Position numbers and translations under genes: made by a program
Part shown: in pieces, positions 10,776 to 20,090 of the stretch
How positions within the stretch are numbered: position 1 is the stretch's first letter
Layout of the letters: the number at the start of each line of letters is the position of its first letter
The notes under the pieces: generated by a model
What the model saw: only the letters and a program-made list of their open reading frames with translations
The model's database searches: none
Told to the model about the DNA's origin: nothing
Source: Lagopus muta
Lineage: Eukaryota; Chordata; Aves; Galliformes; Phasianidae
NCBI RefSeq assembly: GCF_023343835.1
Contig: NC_064435.1
Coordinates: forward strand, 61,327,634-61,391,633
Direction of reading: 5' to 3'
Length of the DNA stretch: 64,000 nucleotides

Positions 10776-12397
10776 CGTTAATGTGCGTGAAGGAATCGCC
10801 TCTCCTTTCCCCTCAAGCCAATTTTGCACTGCCGTGTTTGCTCGGCCTCACGGAGAGCCTCGGTGTGCTCTTTCGTTTCGCCCTCCGGACGGAAAGTGCC
10901 CGTCGAGGGTCCAGAGGAGCCCGATCCCATCCACGGCTCTGGGCCAGGGTTGGGGAAGGGCCGCAAGGAGGTGCGGGGCTGCTCTGCAGATAATAGGAAA
11001 GAGAGAGCGCTTCGGTCACGTTCACTCCAGTACCGATCCGACGCGTGGTTTGGAGTTACGGATGTGAGATCTTTTTTTCCTTTCTTTTATTTTTAAGAAC
11101 ATCTTCTCTCTTCCTTTTCCCTCTGAAAACCGCGTTATTATGGTTTGCTTAAAACTGCACTCTGTTTTTTTGTTGGCACCGTTACCACCGCAAAAGCTGC
11201 CTGTGATTTAGGAAAACAGGTCTCGTACGGAAAGCGAAGCAGCTGATGCTGTGCTGTCAAACGGGACCTCCGCAGAACGACAGCGCTGAGCATCTCAGCC
11301 CTCTCTGTACAAATCCCTCTGCTCTATGCCCCGATCCGTGTGAAAAACGCGACAGCAGAAGTCCACCCCTTCGCCAAGAGATCCCGCAGTGATAGCACAC
11401 CAACACCCGTCCGTACTTGCGAGGGCTGGGAAGCTAAATCGAGATCAATATTCGGATCTCCGAACCGAATTTTATTAATGCTTTATTCGACAATCTCATC
11501 TTGTTTCCGACAAGCCCTGGTTTGAGGTTGGTTCGGTTTGGTTAGGGCGTCACCACATTATTTCTTAATGACTTTCCCAGCTGCTTCTTTCCATTTTCCA
11601 CCATCAACAACCATCTGGTATCTTATTAGCACCTCAATGCTCATTTAGTGTTCTCATTTAGGAGAAAAAAAAAGAAGGAAACACTCAAAATATTACACAT
11701 TTTAACGGACAGTCCTTGGAAGATTAATGCCTTTATAAACCGGTAGATTGTCTGAAAACCTCTTTTTAACCGACAGATCGGAATCTGAGAACTTTCTTCT
11801 GGGAAGTGCCAGAGCTGCCACTTCTCTATGCTACGATCGTGCTTCATCTCGTGGGGAAAGATATTTCACCGTCACATTTCCTCTGTATTTATGTAATGAG
11901 TAAATCGTTACAAATTATGTCCTAATCTATTATTTTCCGGCTTCGGTCAGAATGTGTGCTGCAGCACCAGAGCTCTTCATCCAGCATAGAAAAGGGTCTG
12001 GACAGCAAAGTTATATACATAGGGAACTGTGAGAAGCCTTCTCCTTTTCGTTTTCAAGAATGCATTCTACAGCACAAGTGGAAGTAGAGTCCGTTTATAT
12101 CCGAAAAATGAATAGTGTGGAACAAGCCTGATTCATCATAATGGACAAAATAACTAAATTCACTACTCAGGGGTCAGCTTCGCTTTGCTTAGATTTACGT
12201 GGGTGAAAAGGGAACTCGCAGTTTGCTGTCGATAGGATAGCTGGAGGGCTACCAACAGATGGGATTTGGCATACTGAGTTTCAGCTACCCGAAGGCAAAA
12301 AGTCTCGAGTTTTAAGAAAGCAAGTTCGAAATGTTTGGCTAGATTTGTAATATATTTTCAAGAATACATACCTGAAAGAGCTCGTAATTTCATTTAG
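10776..12397. other. 3' flank of IRX1, no second gene seen
   Basis: The first 250 nt are still CpG-rich. After that the DNA is mixed, with scattered CpGs and AT-rich complex sequence that may include regulatory elements. None of the short frames shows family resemblance. Confidence 0.5.
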
Positions 12398-12403
12398 TTT
12401 ATT
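12398..12403 (-). terminator. Candidate IRX1 poly(A) signal AATAAA
   Basis: This is the first AATAAA hexamer on the sense strand after the IRX1 stop codon, about 360 nt downstream. A GU-containing stretch (GGTATGTATTCTTG) follows it, as expected downstream of a cleavage site. It implies a short 3' UTR of roughly 380 nt. The 3' UTR also contains an A-run (T-run on the plus strand at about 12692-12709), which could cause internal priming in oligo-dT cDNA libraries. More distal AATAAA hexamers also exist at about 11.47-11.49 kb. Confidence 0.55.
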
Positions 12404-12764
12404 AGACAAAAATATATGATTTAGACAAGTTTTGCTGACGCGCTATTTACAGTCTGAAATCACTCTATATACAGAAATAACACAAACACATGGGAAACAT
12501 TTACCAAACAAATAATCCAAGAATGGTTAGAATAACACGATCTGAAATGGTACAATGAAGGAGGGGATCCATCTACAGAATTGCTTAATCGCCTCTATGG
12601 ATTTGCACCACCTTATTGCAAAAAAGAGATGGATGAGAGTCGTTTATATCGTTTCCTTTTTCTTTCTTTCTTTCTTTTTGTTTTGTTTTGGTTTTTTTTT
12701 TTTTTTTTTCTCCTGTCCTTAAGACCAGTCTCTGTAATATTTTGTTTTCCAGCAAACCATTTAA

Positions 12765-12822
12765 TCAAGCGGAAGGGAGAGCTGTTAAAATTCTCGGTGT
12801 TCCCTCTTGCTGAGGCAAAGAG
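12765..12822 (-). CDS. IRX1: IRX1 coding exon 4 with stop (residues 449-467)
   Basis: After a CCCCGCAG acceptor the frame reads (N)[18 protein letters not shown] and then TGA at 12767-12765. This is the conserved IRX1 C-terminus. The 58-nt coding part is followed by the 3' untranslated region in the same exon. The acceptor is preceded by an unusually long C-run (see the G-tract entry). The piece is too short to be found by open-frame scanning and was located by its C-terminal peptide and phase. Confidence 0.9.
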
Positions 12823-15800
12823 CTGCGGGGGGGGAGGGGGGGGGGGGGGGGGGGGAAGGAAAGGGGAAAAAAAAAAAAAAAAGACGTAATAATCTTTCAG
12901 TGAAAAAAAAAAAATCCTTTCCTATAACCACCTGTCTATTGCTATAGCATCCTACTGTTAGTTAACTGCACAGAAATCTCTGTCAGTGTCATTAACACAA
13001 GCTCTTTTAAGGTCTGTTAAGTTCCAGAAAAGTTACAGGCTGGCTAATGTACAATTGTAATTTAGCCTGACTTTTAAAAGATTACAGCAACTTCTCTGCT
13101 GCTCTTGTTCTCTGTATGTATTATTCTGGCGCTGATTAGGTGCTATAATTAGTCTTTATTATTCAAACGCTCTGTTTCGCATAAGTAACATTCCTGCAGT
13201 GAAAACAAACAAACAAACTCACTTGTCACGGACAGCCTGGAAGGGCGATTTGAGTGGCTGAGGTGGGGAATCGTTTCTTGGGACATTTTCTGGAAGGAGA
13301 AAGAAAACAAAACACACACACACACAAAATAAAAATAGGAGAACCAGGTGAGCATCAAACTAACATCAGCACGGTGTGCAGGGTGCACCTCCCTCTGCCC
13401 CCCTTGTTCAGACATGTGTAGGTGTGTGCATACAGCACAGGTACACAGGTGTGTACAATTACTTTCAATGTTTAAGGATTACTGCAATATTAATTGCAAG
13501 CTTTTTTTTTTTTTTACCACATTTTGGACTACCATTGATAAGTCCAGACTTGGAGATGAGGGTCTGGAAGGATCCTCATCATGTGCACTGATGATCCCTT
13601 CTGTGATTCTAAGATTCTATGAAGGAGGGAAGGAAAGCAAAGCTTAAAGAATATGTTTGGCAGCACTGTTCTAGCATTCTTAAGTTGTCTGATGGGCATA
13701 CAGGATGAGAATGTAATAGCCCGCACAAAATGGGCTTAATGCATATGCTCTACGTGCTGCAGGAAAAACTGAACACTAAGCTAAACCCTCTGTAACGCTG
13801 TTAAAGCAATCAGTTACACCCGGGCTGCCTCTGACTCTATCCCTCAAGGAGAAGTTTGTATGTTCATGGGGGGCAGAAGGGATTTGGCTGCCAGGGGCAT
13901 TACCTATGTGTTTGGGACTGGTCTTCTCTGAAGGCTTTTCACTGCTTAGGGCTCCCAGGGTGGCTGTTAAAACAGAAGGCTGCTGCTGGGCCTGGAGGTG
14001 GTGGTTGTGGTGAGTGGCATGGTGGTGATTTACTCCCAAAAACGACCTCACGTTTAGCAGGGAACTCTGTGTGAGGAAAGCCCCATTTGTCCAGTTGTGA
14101 AACTTGCCAATCTGGCATGTGTAGAGTCCATGGCTGGGGAGAAAAGCGGGATGCTGGATCTGTGGCGAAGTGTGGGTGACCTGGGCAGGGGGAGGTGGTG
14201 GGGGGGAGGATTTCAGGGCACCATCGGGGCTGGTCGCAGTCTCTGCCAAAGACCAGATCTTGGGTTTGCTGTGAGATGGCATCTGTAAATTGCTCTGTCC
14301 CCCGGGGCTGATGATTCGCGTGCTGTTGTCAGAGGCCTCCTTCACCATGGCCAGAGCATCTTTGGGATTCAGCCCTTCAGATCCTGACAGTGCCAAATCC
14401 TTGTCTTTTTCCAAGCGCTCCTCTTCACTGCTTTGTCTCAGGAGCTCGGGCTTCTCCTCCTCTTCCTCATTGCTCTGTTCCCCATCGTTCTCATCAATTT
14501 TATCTATGTCTATGCTCTCCAGGTCAATCTCCTCATCGTCTTCGGTCTTCTCAGGGTCCCCCTCGTTATCGCTGCCAAAAAGGTTGGCATCTTCTTGGTC
14601 CTTACTCCTGGAGCCCCAGGTCACCTTGTTCTCCTTCTTGAGGCGGCGGCGGGCGTTGGCGAACCAGGTGGAGACCTGGGTGAGGGTCATCTTGGTGATG
14701 ATGGCCAGCATGATCTTCTCACCCTTGGTGGGGTAGGGATTCTTGCGGTGTTCATTGAGCCAGGCCTTGAGGGTGCTGGTGCTCTCCCGGGTGGCATTTT
14801 TGGGTCGACCCGGGTCCCCGTACTGGAACTGTCCGTAGGGATAATAGCCGGGGGCGGTGTGGGCTGCGAAGGTAGCAGGGTGGACACCCGGATTATCTTT
14901 CAGCTCGTACTGGGAGCCCTGCAACACATTCAGGCAAGCGGAGAGGAAAAAGCACATCAATTATCTCGTTAGCATCTCTCCCAGACCTGAATAGGCTGCT
15001 CCGGGAGCCGGAACGCGCTTCGGAGAGGGGCACGGGGGCTTCACACTCCAATACGGCCCTCCCCGCTCCGGGCTCCCCCACGTTTGGAGCAGGCAGAAAG
15101 GTTCCCGAGTGACCCCTGCTTCTTGCAGAGAAAGGAGAAGAGGGAGGGAGCTGGGATCTGTCGGACAGAACGCAGATTTTCTCTTCAAACCAAAGCGAAC
15201 CGAACGATGGGAAGGCACTATTCACATTCCACCACGACAATTTGCTGTGCGCTCCAAACGACCTTAGGAAGGGAAAGCAGGTAGCACAGCACAGCTAGCA
15301 ACTGATGCCCGGGCTCAACGTTGAGTTTATCCGCCAAATATCCGGGGGGATACCACGCAAGCAGAGCACTCTCCTTTGGCCCCGGCTCTGCCTTTAAAAG
15401 GAGTTGGTGTAAGAGGCGGCCGGCGTGGCAGTGCGCAACTTCAGCGCCGGAGCCACTTCTGTGCGAGGGCTTTGCACACACAAACCTTCCCCCAACACAC
15501 CGCGATGGTGCCCCGAGAATCTGGCATGAAATATTAACTCCCAAGTGCTGGGAGAGCCCTACCTCCGCAATGAAAAGCGATCTTTGCAGCGCGGAAAATG
15601 CATATGCAGAGGCTTTATCTCATAAGTTTTACTTTGATGTGAGCAGAGCAAACACGAACTGTTTACAAGCGTTTAGAGACGGTGATTTATTTGCAATCAA
15701 TATTCTTTTTATCATCGGTAGTAAAACACAGCAAGTCACATTATCCCATCAGATGTTTTGGTAAATAACGTTTTATCTTTCTAGCGAGCTCGTTAGGCCT

Positions 15801-15992
15801 CATTATGACCGCGAATTGCTCAGATATTAACTTCATATTTTAGCTCCGGATTTCCTAACGCTCTGAATTTTTAGAATCGATTTCCAAATATCGCCACCAT
15901 GGTGAATTACTGTAGTAAAACATGCCTTTGCAAGTAGGAAAGGAAACTGTTGCTGAATATCTGACACAGCCGTTTTCTTTCTCTCTCTCTCT

Positions 15993-16024
<32 letters not shown>

Positions 16025-17520
16025 CCTTTCCCATCACAATGTCTCTTTCTTCTGGTCCAGAAGTACACTCGTAGGGTGAATCTTACGAAATGGTGTCAGG
16101 CTTAAAAATGACCCCTTCAACAATGGCCGCAGAGAAACTGAGCTAACTTTGTCAAACATTTATAAACGAAAGTGCATTTCAATTTCAGAGGCAAAGCGTA
16201 TACGCGAAGAGAAGCCCGATGTAATTCTTATAATGTGTTACAGAGCGGGCTTTCTGCACTCCCTTTATCCCTTTTGTTATTGCTGCTGAAATTATATACT
16301 TTTTGTTCCCCCACAATCTCTGCTGGGAATTCTTTCGAAGGAGACACTTGTAAATCACTCGCTGCCTCTGTGTCAACTTTTCGTGCATCTCCAAAATCAA
16401 GGTTGAAAATAAAAGAGGGGGACGAGTGCTGCTAACGCTGCCCTCGTAGGAAGTGTTTGCAGCACAAACTGATCTGTGTTCCGCCGCTGACCTCGTTCAG
16501 CAACGCATCTGACTGCCGACCTACACACGTATATGCGCACACGTACTGAAGCCCCTCACCAGCCGTGCCTAGCATGCACCTCCACTCTTTTCCTTTTCGG
16601 AAGAGATCATAGAAGGACATCGAGAGATAAAGTGCAGCCTCTGCGCACCGCCGCTGAGCAATCCGCAGACACGGAGCAACGAAAACGCTTCAGCGGCGCC
16701 GGAGAGGAAAAGCTGTGAGTATAAAACATTTCACTTTTTTTTTTCTCCTATCATATTCTAAAAGAGGAAAAAAATAAAAATAAAAATCCGAGGGCGATCG
16801 GGGGTCATTTGCTTTAAAGTTCATGCCAATATGCCTTTCTGCTCCGAGGCGGATAATGGAATGTGGATGCCCTCCTTCGCCGGATGCAAATTCGCCGTAG
16901 TCGGCGGATGAAAAGTTGAGGGAAGTGAGCGGACCGGGTTTGAGGCTTGGAGAAAACGCCTTAAAATAAACGGACACCGCGGCTCCCTGCTGCGGCTCCC
17001 CGACGCACTTTGGCCTTTCGGGCAGAACCTGTTCACGGCTCCTCGGGCAGAGAACGGGCAGTGGGGAAACGGAGCGCGCCGAGCCGCCAGCCCCAGCGCT
17101 ATCCACCCCCTGTCCGCGGCCGAGAAGCCGAGTCGCCGGGCCGATCTCACGGGCGCGGGCACGAGCAAACTCGGCAGAGTTCCGCTCCCTCCTACCCCTC
17201 ACGCACCCTTCGCTCCCACCCCTCTCTCAGCCCGGGGCCCGGCGGAGCGCACTCACCATCTGCGAGAAGAGGCCGAGGTCGGCGGTGTAGGGCAGGAAGG
17301 CGCTGTAGTTGGGGGCGCTGTAGGGCCCCGCGTACATGCCCAGCACGGAGGTGACAGCGGCCGAGCCGCTGCCCAGTTCGGCGCCTGTGGGCCGGCCCGA
17401 GGCGGCGGCGGCGGCGGCGGCTGCTGCGGCGGCGGCGGCCAGCACCCCGGGCCGCTCGCTGCCGTACACCGCCTGGCTGGCGCTGAGGTACTGCGGGTAG
17501 CCCAGCTGGGGGAAGGACAT
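12765..17520 (-). CDS. IRX1: IRX1, Iroquois-class TALE homeodomain transcription factor (4 exons, 467 aa)
   Basis: The coding sequence joins 17257-17520, 13904-14918, 13223-13289 and 12765-12822 on the minus strand. The 264, 1015, 67 and 58 nt pieces add to 1404 nt, or 468 codons with the TGA stop. All introns (2338, 614 and 400 nt) start GT and end AG. The protein starts [13 protein letters not shown], has a 13-alanine tract (about 28-40), a TALE homeodomain (about 126-188) with the PYP loop extension (149-151) and the WFANARRR recognition helix, an acidic stretch (about 204-245), the Iro motif [15 protein letters not shown] (306-320), a His-rich patch (385-395) and the C-terminal end [13 protein letters not shown]. 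These match IRX1 rather than IRX2 or IRX3. Human IRX1 is about 480 aa. The family acts in the nucleus as DNA-binding regulators of patterning (neural, heart, limb, kidney). Start choice: this ATG gives the conserved family N-terminus and has a purine at -3. The call is firm; only cDNA would confirm the splices. Confidence 0.96.
12827..12882. repeat. G8-A-G20 tract followed by an A-run at the IRX1 intron 3 acceptor
   Basis: The plus strand has G at 12827-12834, A at 12835, G at 12836-12855, a short GGAAAGGGG purine stretch and A at 12867-12882. On the IRX1 sense strand this is a T-run, then a long C-run ending directly in GCAG, so it forms the polypyrimidine tract of intron 3. The G strand is able to form a G-quadruplex and the C strand an i-motif. 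Confidence 0.9.
13223..13289 (-). CDS. IRX1: IRX1 coding exon 3, a 67-nt small exon (residues 427-449)
   Basis: The exon is found between a pyrimidine-rich acceptor (TTTCTCCTTCCAG) and a GTGAGT donor. Joined to exon 2 it gives [20 protein letters not shown] followed by RDN, which matches the conserved LKSPFQPVRDN block near the IRX1 C-terminus. The exon begins with the last two bases of codon 427 and ends with two bases of codon 449, so both flanking junctions are in phase. An overlapping longer open frame here is in the wrong phase and is not used. Confidence 0.9.
13290..13903 (-). other. IRX1 intron 2
   Basis: This 614-nt intron has a GTAATG donor and a CCTTCCAG acceptor. It holds a short CA repeat (about 13312-13328) next to exon 3, a T-run (about 13502-13516), the CR1 tail remnant and a palindromic TGCATATGC at 13740-13748. 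No other gene is seen in it. Confidence 0.85.
13540..13625 (+). mobile_element. CR1 3'-tail remnant inside IRX1 intron 2
   Basis: The stretch GATGATCCCTTCTGTGATTC continuing into TAAGATTCTATGA matches the 3' end of avian CR1 LINEs in plus orientation (antisense to IRX1). Only the terminal part is clear; the left boundary is a guess. CR1 copies are commonly 5'-truncated, which explains the small size. Confidence 0.55.
13904..14918 (-). CDS. IRX1: IRX1 coding exon 2 (residues 89-426 plus one base), homeodomain exon
   Basis: The acceptor is TGTTGCAG just above 14918, and the donor is GTAATG just below 13904. The exon carries the whole TALE homeodomain ([10 protein letters not shown] to KKENKVTW), with Ala at homeodomain position 50 and the invariant Asn in WFANARRR. 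It then encodes the acidic region, a second acidic/Glu run, the Iro motif, a six-proline run (327-332), the conserved [13 protein letters not shown] block and a His/Gln-rich segment. The open frame runs on past the donor for about 40 codons. That tail is intronic: joining to exon 3 at this donor restores the family C-terminus. The exon ends one base into codon 427. Confidence 0.95.
15590..15945. promoter_or_regulatory. Candidate intronic enhancer in IRX1 intron 1
   Basis: The block is AT-rich, of high complexity and free of simple repeats, in contrast to the GC-rich DNA around it. It contains a MORE-like POU dimer site ATGCATATGCAG (15598-15609), several GATA/TATC cores (GTTTTATCTTTC, CATTATCCCATC) and homeodomain cores such as TCATTATGACC. 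This texture is typical of conserved enhancers at Iroquois loci. Conservation was not tested. Confidence 0.4.
15995..16024. repeat. T30 homopolymer preceded by a CT repeat in IRX1 intron 1
   Basis: A short (TC)n tract at about 15979-15994 runs into thirty T residues. On the sense strand it is an A-run. It is likely variable in length. Confidence 0.9.
17257..17520 (-). CDS. IRX1: IRX1 coding exon 1 (residues 1-88)
   Basis: The ATG is at 17520-17518. The exon encodes the Iroquois N-terminus, a 13-alanine tract from GCC codons interrupted by two GCA codons (17401-17439), and the stretch [19 protein letters not shown]. It ends exactly after the ATG of Met88, followed by a strong GTGAGT donor. 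The reading frame continues nine codons into intron 1 before a stop, but that extension is intronic because exon 2 resumes the family sequence at GSQYELKD. The intron sits between complete codons (phase 0). The exon is extremely GC- and CpG-rich. Confidence 0.95.
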
Positions 17521-17578
17521 CTCCAGGGCGGCGGCACTGGCGGCTCTGGCGTCGGCGGCAGGAGCGGCAGAAATATAG

Positions 17579-17677
17579 AAAAAAAAAAAAAAAAAAAAAA
17601 AAAACGAAGGGGGAGGGGGGGGAGGAAGGGAGGGGGGAGGAATTATACCAAAAAAAAAAAAAAAAAAAAAAAAAAAA
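17579..17677. repeat. Paired poly(dA:dT) tracts flanking a G-rich purine tract just upstream of the IRX1 start
   Basis: A-runs lie at 17579-17604 (26 nt) and 17650-17677 (28 nt), with a GGGAGG-type purine block between them. On the gene's sense strand these are T-runs in the 5' UTR or core promoter. Poly(dA:dT) tracts resist nucleosome wrapping. The runs probably vary in length between individuals. Confidence 0.85.
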
Positions 17678-18198
17678 GACAGAGAGAGAGAAGAAGGGGG
17701 AGGAGGGAGCCTGAAACAGCCGGGGAGGGGAGCGGAACAAACCCGGGCTCCCTTGGATCTCTTTCTTTCTCTCTCTGTCTCGCTCTCTCCTTTTTTTTTT
17801 TTTTTTCTTTTTTTTGTTTTTCCTCCCCCCCACCCCCCCTCTCTTTAATGGAGTCGAGAGGACAGGAATCAAGCCGGTAATTTTCTTTTTTCGTTCTGAT
17901 TTCTTTCTGTCAGAGAGATACTGCGCCCTAGGTGTGGAGGAGTGTGGCGGGATGCAGTGGGGTGTCTGTCCTCAAATCTCGGCTCTTCTGTGCTCCTAAA
18001 TCCCTTAGATGTGATCTGATCAACAATTGAGCTCCAACTGATGTGTCTGCCCTTAGGTCCTAGGCTGATCTTTCAGATACAATTTGAAGTTGATGTTTTG
18101 ATTGGCATCCACTTGAGCCGCAAGCGCCGCCCCGCGCCCCCCCGCGCCCCCCTCGGCGCAGCACGTGGTGCGCAGCTCAGCCCGGGCCACTTTCCTCC

Positions 18199-18239
18199 GT
18201 GTGTGAGTGCGTGTGTGTGTATGTGCGTGTGTGTGTGTC
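18199..18239. repeat. Imperfect (GT)n microsatellite
   Basis: GT repeats with AG, CG and TA interruptions, within the IRX1 promoter domain. Confidence 0.9.
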
Positions 18240-18415
18240 CGCGCAGCTGCCGTGCCGTGTGTGTATTTAATGTTTAGCAATGGGCTCCTTTCAGAAAAGC
18301 CCCCACTGCTGTATGACAACCTGTCTACACGATTTTACAGCTGTCCAACATTGGGGTTTTGCTGTTTCGTAGCCTCAGTGTGTCCCCTTTTAACAAAAAC
18401 AAGTGTGTTTCTGTT

Positions 18416-18672
18416 TTCTTCCTTCCTTTCTTTCTTTCTTTCTTTCTTTTTTTTTTTTTCTATTTCTTTTCTTTTCTTTTTTTCTCCACCACCTTTAACA
18501 TCGAGTCCCCCTTGTCGTCGTTGTTGGACTGGGGAACAAATGAGAGCGACCGTGAGAAGAAAAGGGGCTTTGCAGACGGGCGGCTTGGAACTATTTACCA
18601 CCAAAAAAGAAATTACAAAAATATATATATTAAAAAAAAAAAAAAAGAAAGAAAGAAAGAAAGAAAGAAAAA
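18416..18672. repeat. (TTTC)n and (GAAA)n tracts
   Basis: TTTC units at about 18416-18486 and A-run plus GAAA units at about 18631-18672. The two tracts are roughly complementary and could pair as an imperfect inverted repeat about 160 nt apart. The frames through them (KKERKKER) are artefacts. Confidence 0.85.
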
Positions 18673-20057
18673 GGAAAGCAGCAAAGCAGATAAGTAAATA
18701 GGGTGGCTGCCTCTAGCAATCCATCAACGCCACACAGCCCCCATAACTTTGCTGAAAGTCGAAAGGCTTCTAGTTGTACTTCACAGAAATCTTTAGTTAT
18801 AAAGAAAAAAAATAGAACTGACCCTCAGCGATGCCCCTCTAACCCTAACCCCACCTTCCCCCGCCACTCCTCTCATGTTCCACCGACAGACCCACAATCG
18901 GGGACAACTATCAGAAGCACTGCGACAGTCCCCGCTGTCTCGTTGAGAAATAATCCCGCAAACCAACGGTGGCGACGTGGGCGCGGAAGGCTCAGAGCAC
19001 CCCCAGCCCTCACCCCCTGGCGGGGGGGTCTGGAGGACTCGGGGCTGTCCGAACTTCCAGAGCAAAGGAAGTGTTGGGCCGTGGGGGGAGGACCCAGCGG
19101 GCTGCTGCCTCCGTCGTCATTAGCGGCAGTGATCAGCGGCGGGGATGCATTTTCCTTCTCTTCCCCCTGTCCCCGCAGCGCCGGGTGGAAGGTGCAGCGG
19201 CAAACAAAGGACCCCTCGAGGAGGGACCGAGGGGCTCGGCCTCCCTGAAGGAAACGAGCTGTCATTGTGACTTGCCCCCTTGTTACACCAGCTTCCTCGA
19301 CGTGGATCGCCCCAACCGCGCTGGGGCCGGCGGCTTCGCCAATTTTCCTACCCTTGGATGGGGGAGCGCGGTCGCCCCGACCCTTTTAGCCTAGAGGCGC
19401 TGCCCGGAGGAAGCCCGGCGGAACAGAACGAAGGGACGAGGGGCGATTGTCCCCAGCCCGGGGGCTTAGCCACACATCTCTTCCTCGAGGCAGGGGGGAG
19501 GGGGGAGGGAGGTAGCTGTAACACTGCCTGCAGGAATCCTTTCCGTCCCTGAGAGTTAGCTCAACTTCTTTCCCCCATCAGCTGGACGCAGCGAGCTTTC
19601 ACCTCCGTATACCAACAGGAAGAGAGGAACCACCCCCAAGCTGCTCTCCCCTGGCTCCAAAATTTCACCCTCAGAGCAAGAGAGCGACCCCCAGACAAAG
19701 CTGAGTGGGGCTCGGGAACTGCAGCGAGGTTTGACTGCCGGCAGAGTCACGTTACAAGGGCTGCAGGTAAAGGAAGGTGGGAGAATGCACTGCCACTGCC
19801 GAAATCTTCTTAGCGCTTTAGATCTGGATGGAATCCAGAAAAGGTTTCCACTCAGAGGCTTAAGAAATATGAGTCACCCCCTCCCCCATCCTCTCCCATC
19901 CCGCTCAAAAGAAAAAAGAAAAAAAGTATCACTTGCTTTTCTATCAACCCAAGAATCTTTTGGTGGCGAACTGTATTATTCTTCATCTGGAAACAGAACA
20001 AGTAAAGAAAGTGCGGGATACCTGGAACCTGGAACAGTGGTTTGGGAAAGATGAAAG

Positions 20058-20087
<30 letters not shown>
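20058..20087. repeat. A30 homopolymer
   Basis: Thirty consecutive A residues followed by GGGG. Confidence 0.95.

Positions 20088-20090
<3 letters not shown>

Larger units (their letters stand above)
14919..17256 (-). other. IRX1 intron 1
   Basis: This 2338-nt phase-0 intron runs from the GTGAGT donor to the TGTTGCAG acceptor. Its two ends are GC-rich. The middle (about 15.59-16.44 kb) is AT-rich, complex and repeat-poor apart from one T-run, and looks regulatory. No other coding sequence is supported. Confidence 0.9.
16930..19560 (-). promoter_or_regulatory. IRX1 promoter domain and CpG-rich region
   Basis: CpG dinucleotides are dense around exon 1 (about 16.93-17.56 kb) and again at about 18.1-18.25 and 18.9-19.5 kb, interrupted by low-complexity tracts. 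This is typical of a CpG-island promoter of a developmental gene. No convincing TATA box was found: the only candidate is TATAAT on the minus strand at 17642-17647, about 120 nt upstream of the ATG and squeezed between two A-runs. The transcription start is therefore not assigned. Confidence 0.65.

Noticed and set aside
10364-11096. Clustered open frames of 70-120 codons on both strands
   Set aside because: CpG-rich DNA lacks stop codons; frames overlap on both strands and none resembles a protein.
13776-14960. 394-codon minus-strand open frame taken as a complete protein
   Set aside because: It starts inside intron 1 and runs past the exon 2 donor into intron 2. Splicing at 14918 and 13904 restores the IRX1 family sequence on both sides, so the frame ends are not real.
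14290-14972. Plus-strand open frames of 148 and 179 codons
   Set aside because: They are antisense shadows of IRX1 exon 2, caused by its codon bias and acidic Glu/Asp runs. No family resemblance.
17642-17647. TATAAT on the minus strand as an IRX1 TATA box
   Set aside because: It is non-canonical and wedged between A-runs; the surrounding CpG island suggests dispersed TATA-less initiation.
17192-17872. 226-codon minus-strand frame across the IRX1 5' region
   Set aside because: It reads exon 1 in a wrong frame and crosses poly(A/T) tracts; Arg-rich translation is typical of GC-rich non-coding frames.
18838-18850. Telomere-like TAACCCTAACCCC
   Set aside because: Only about two CCCTAA-type units; too short for an interstitial telomere tract.
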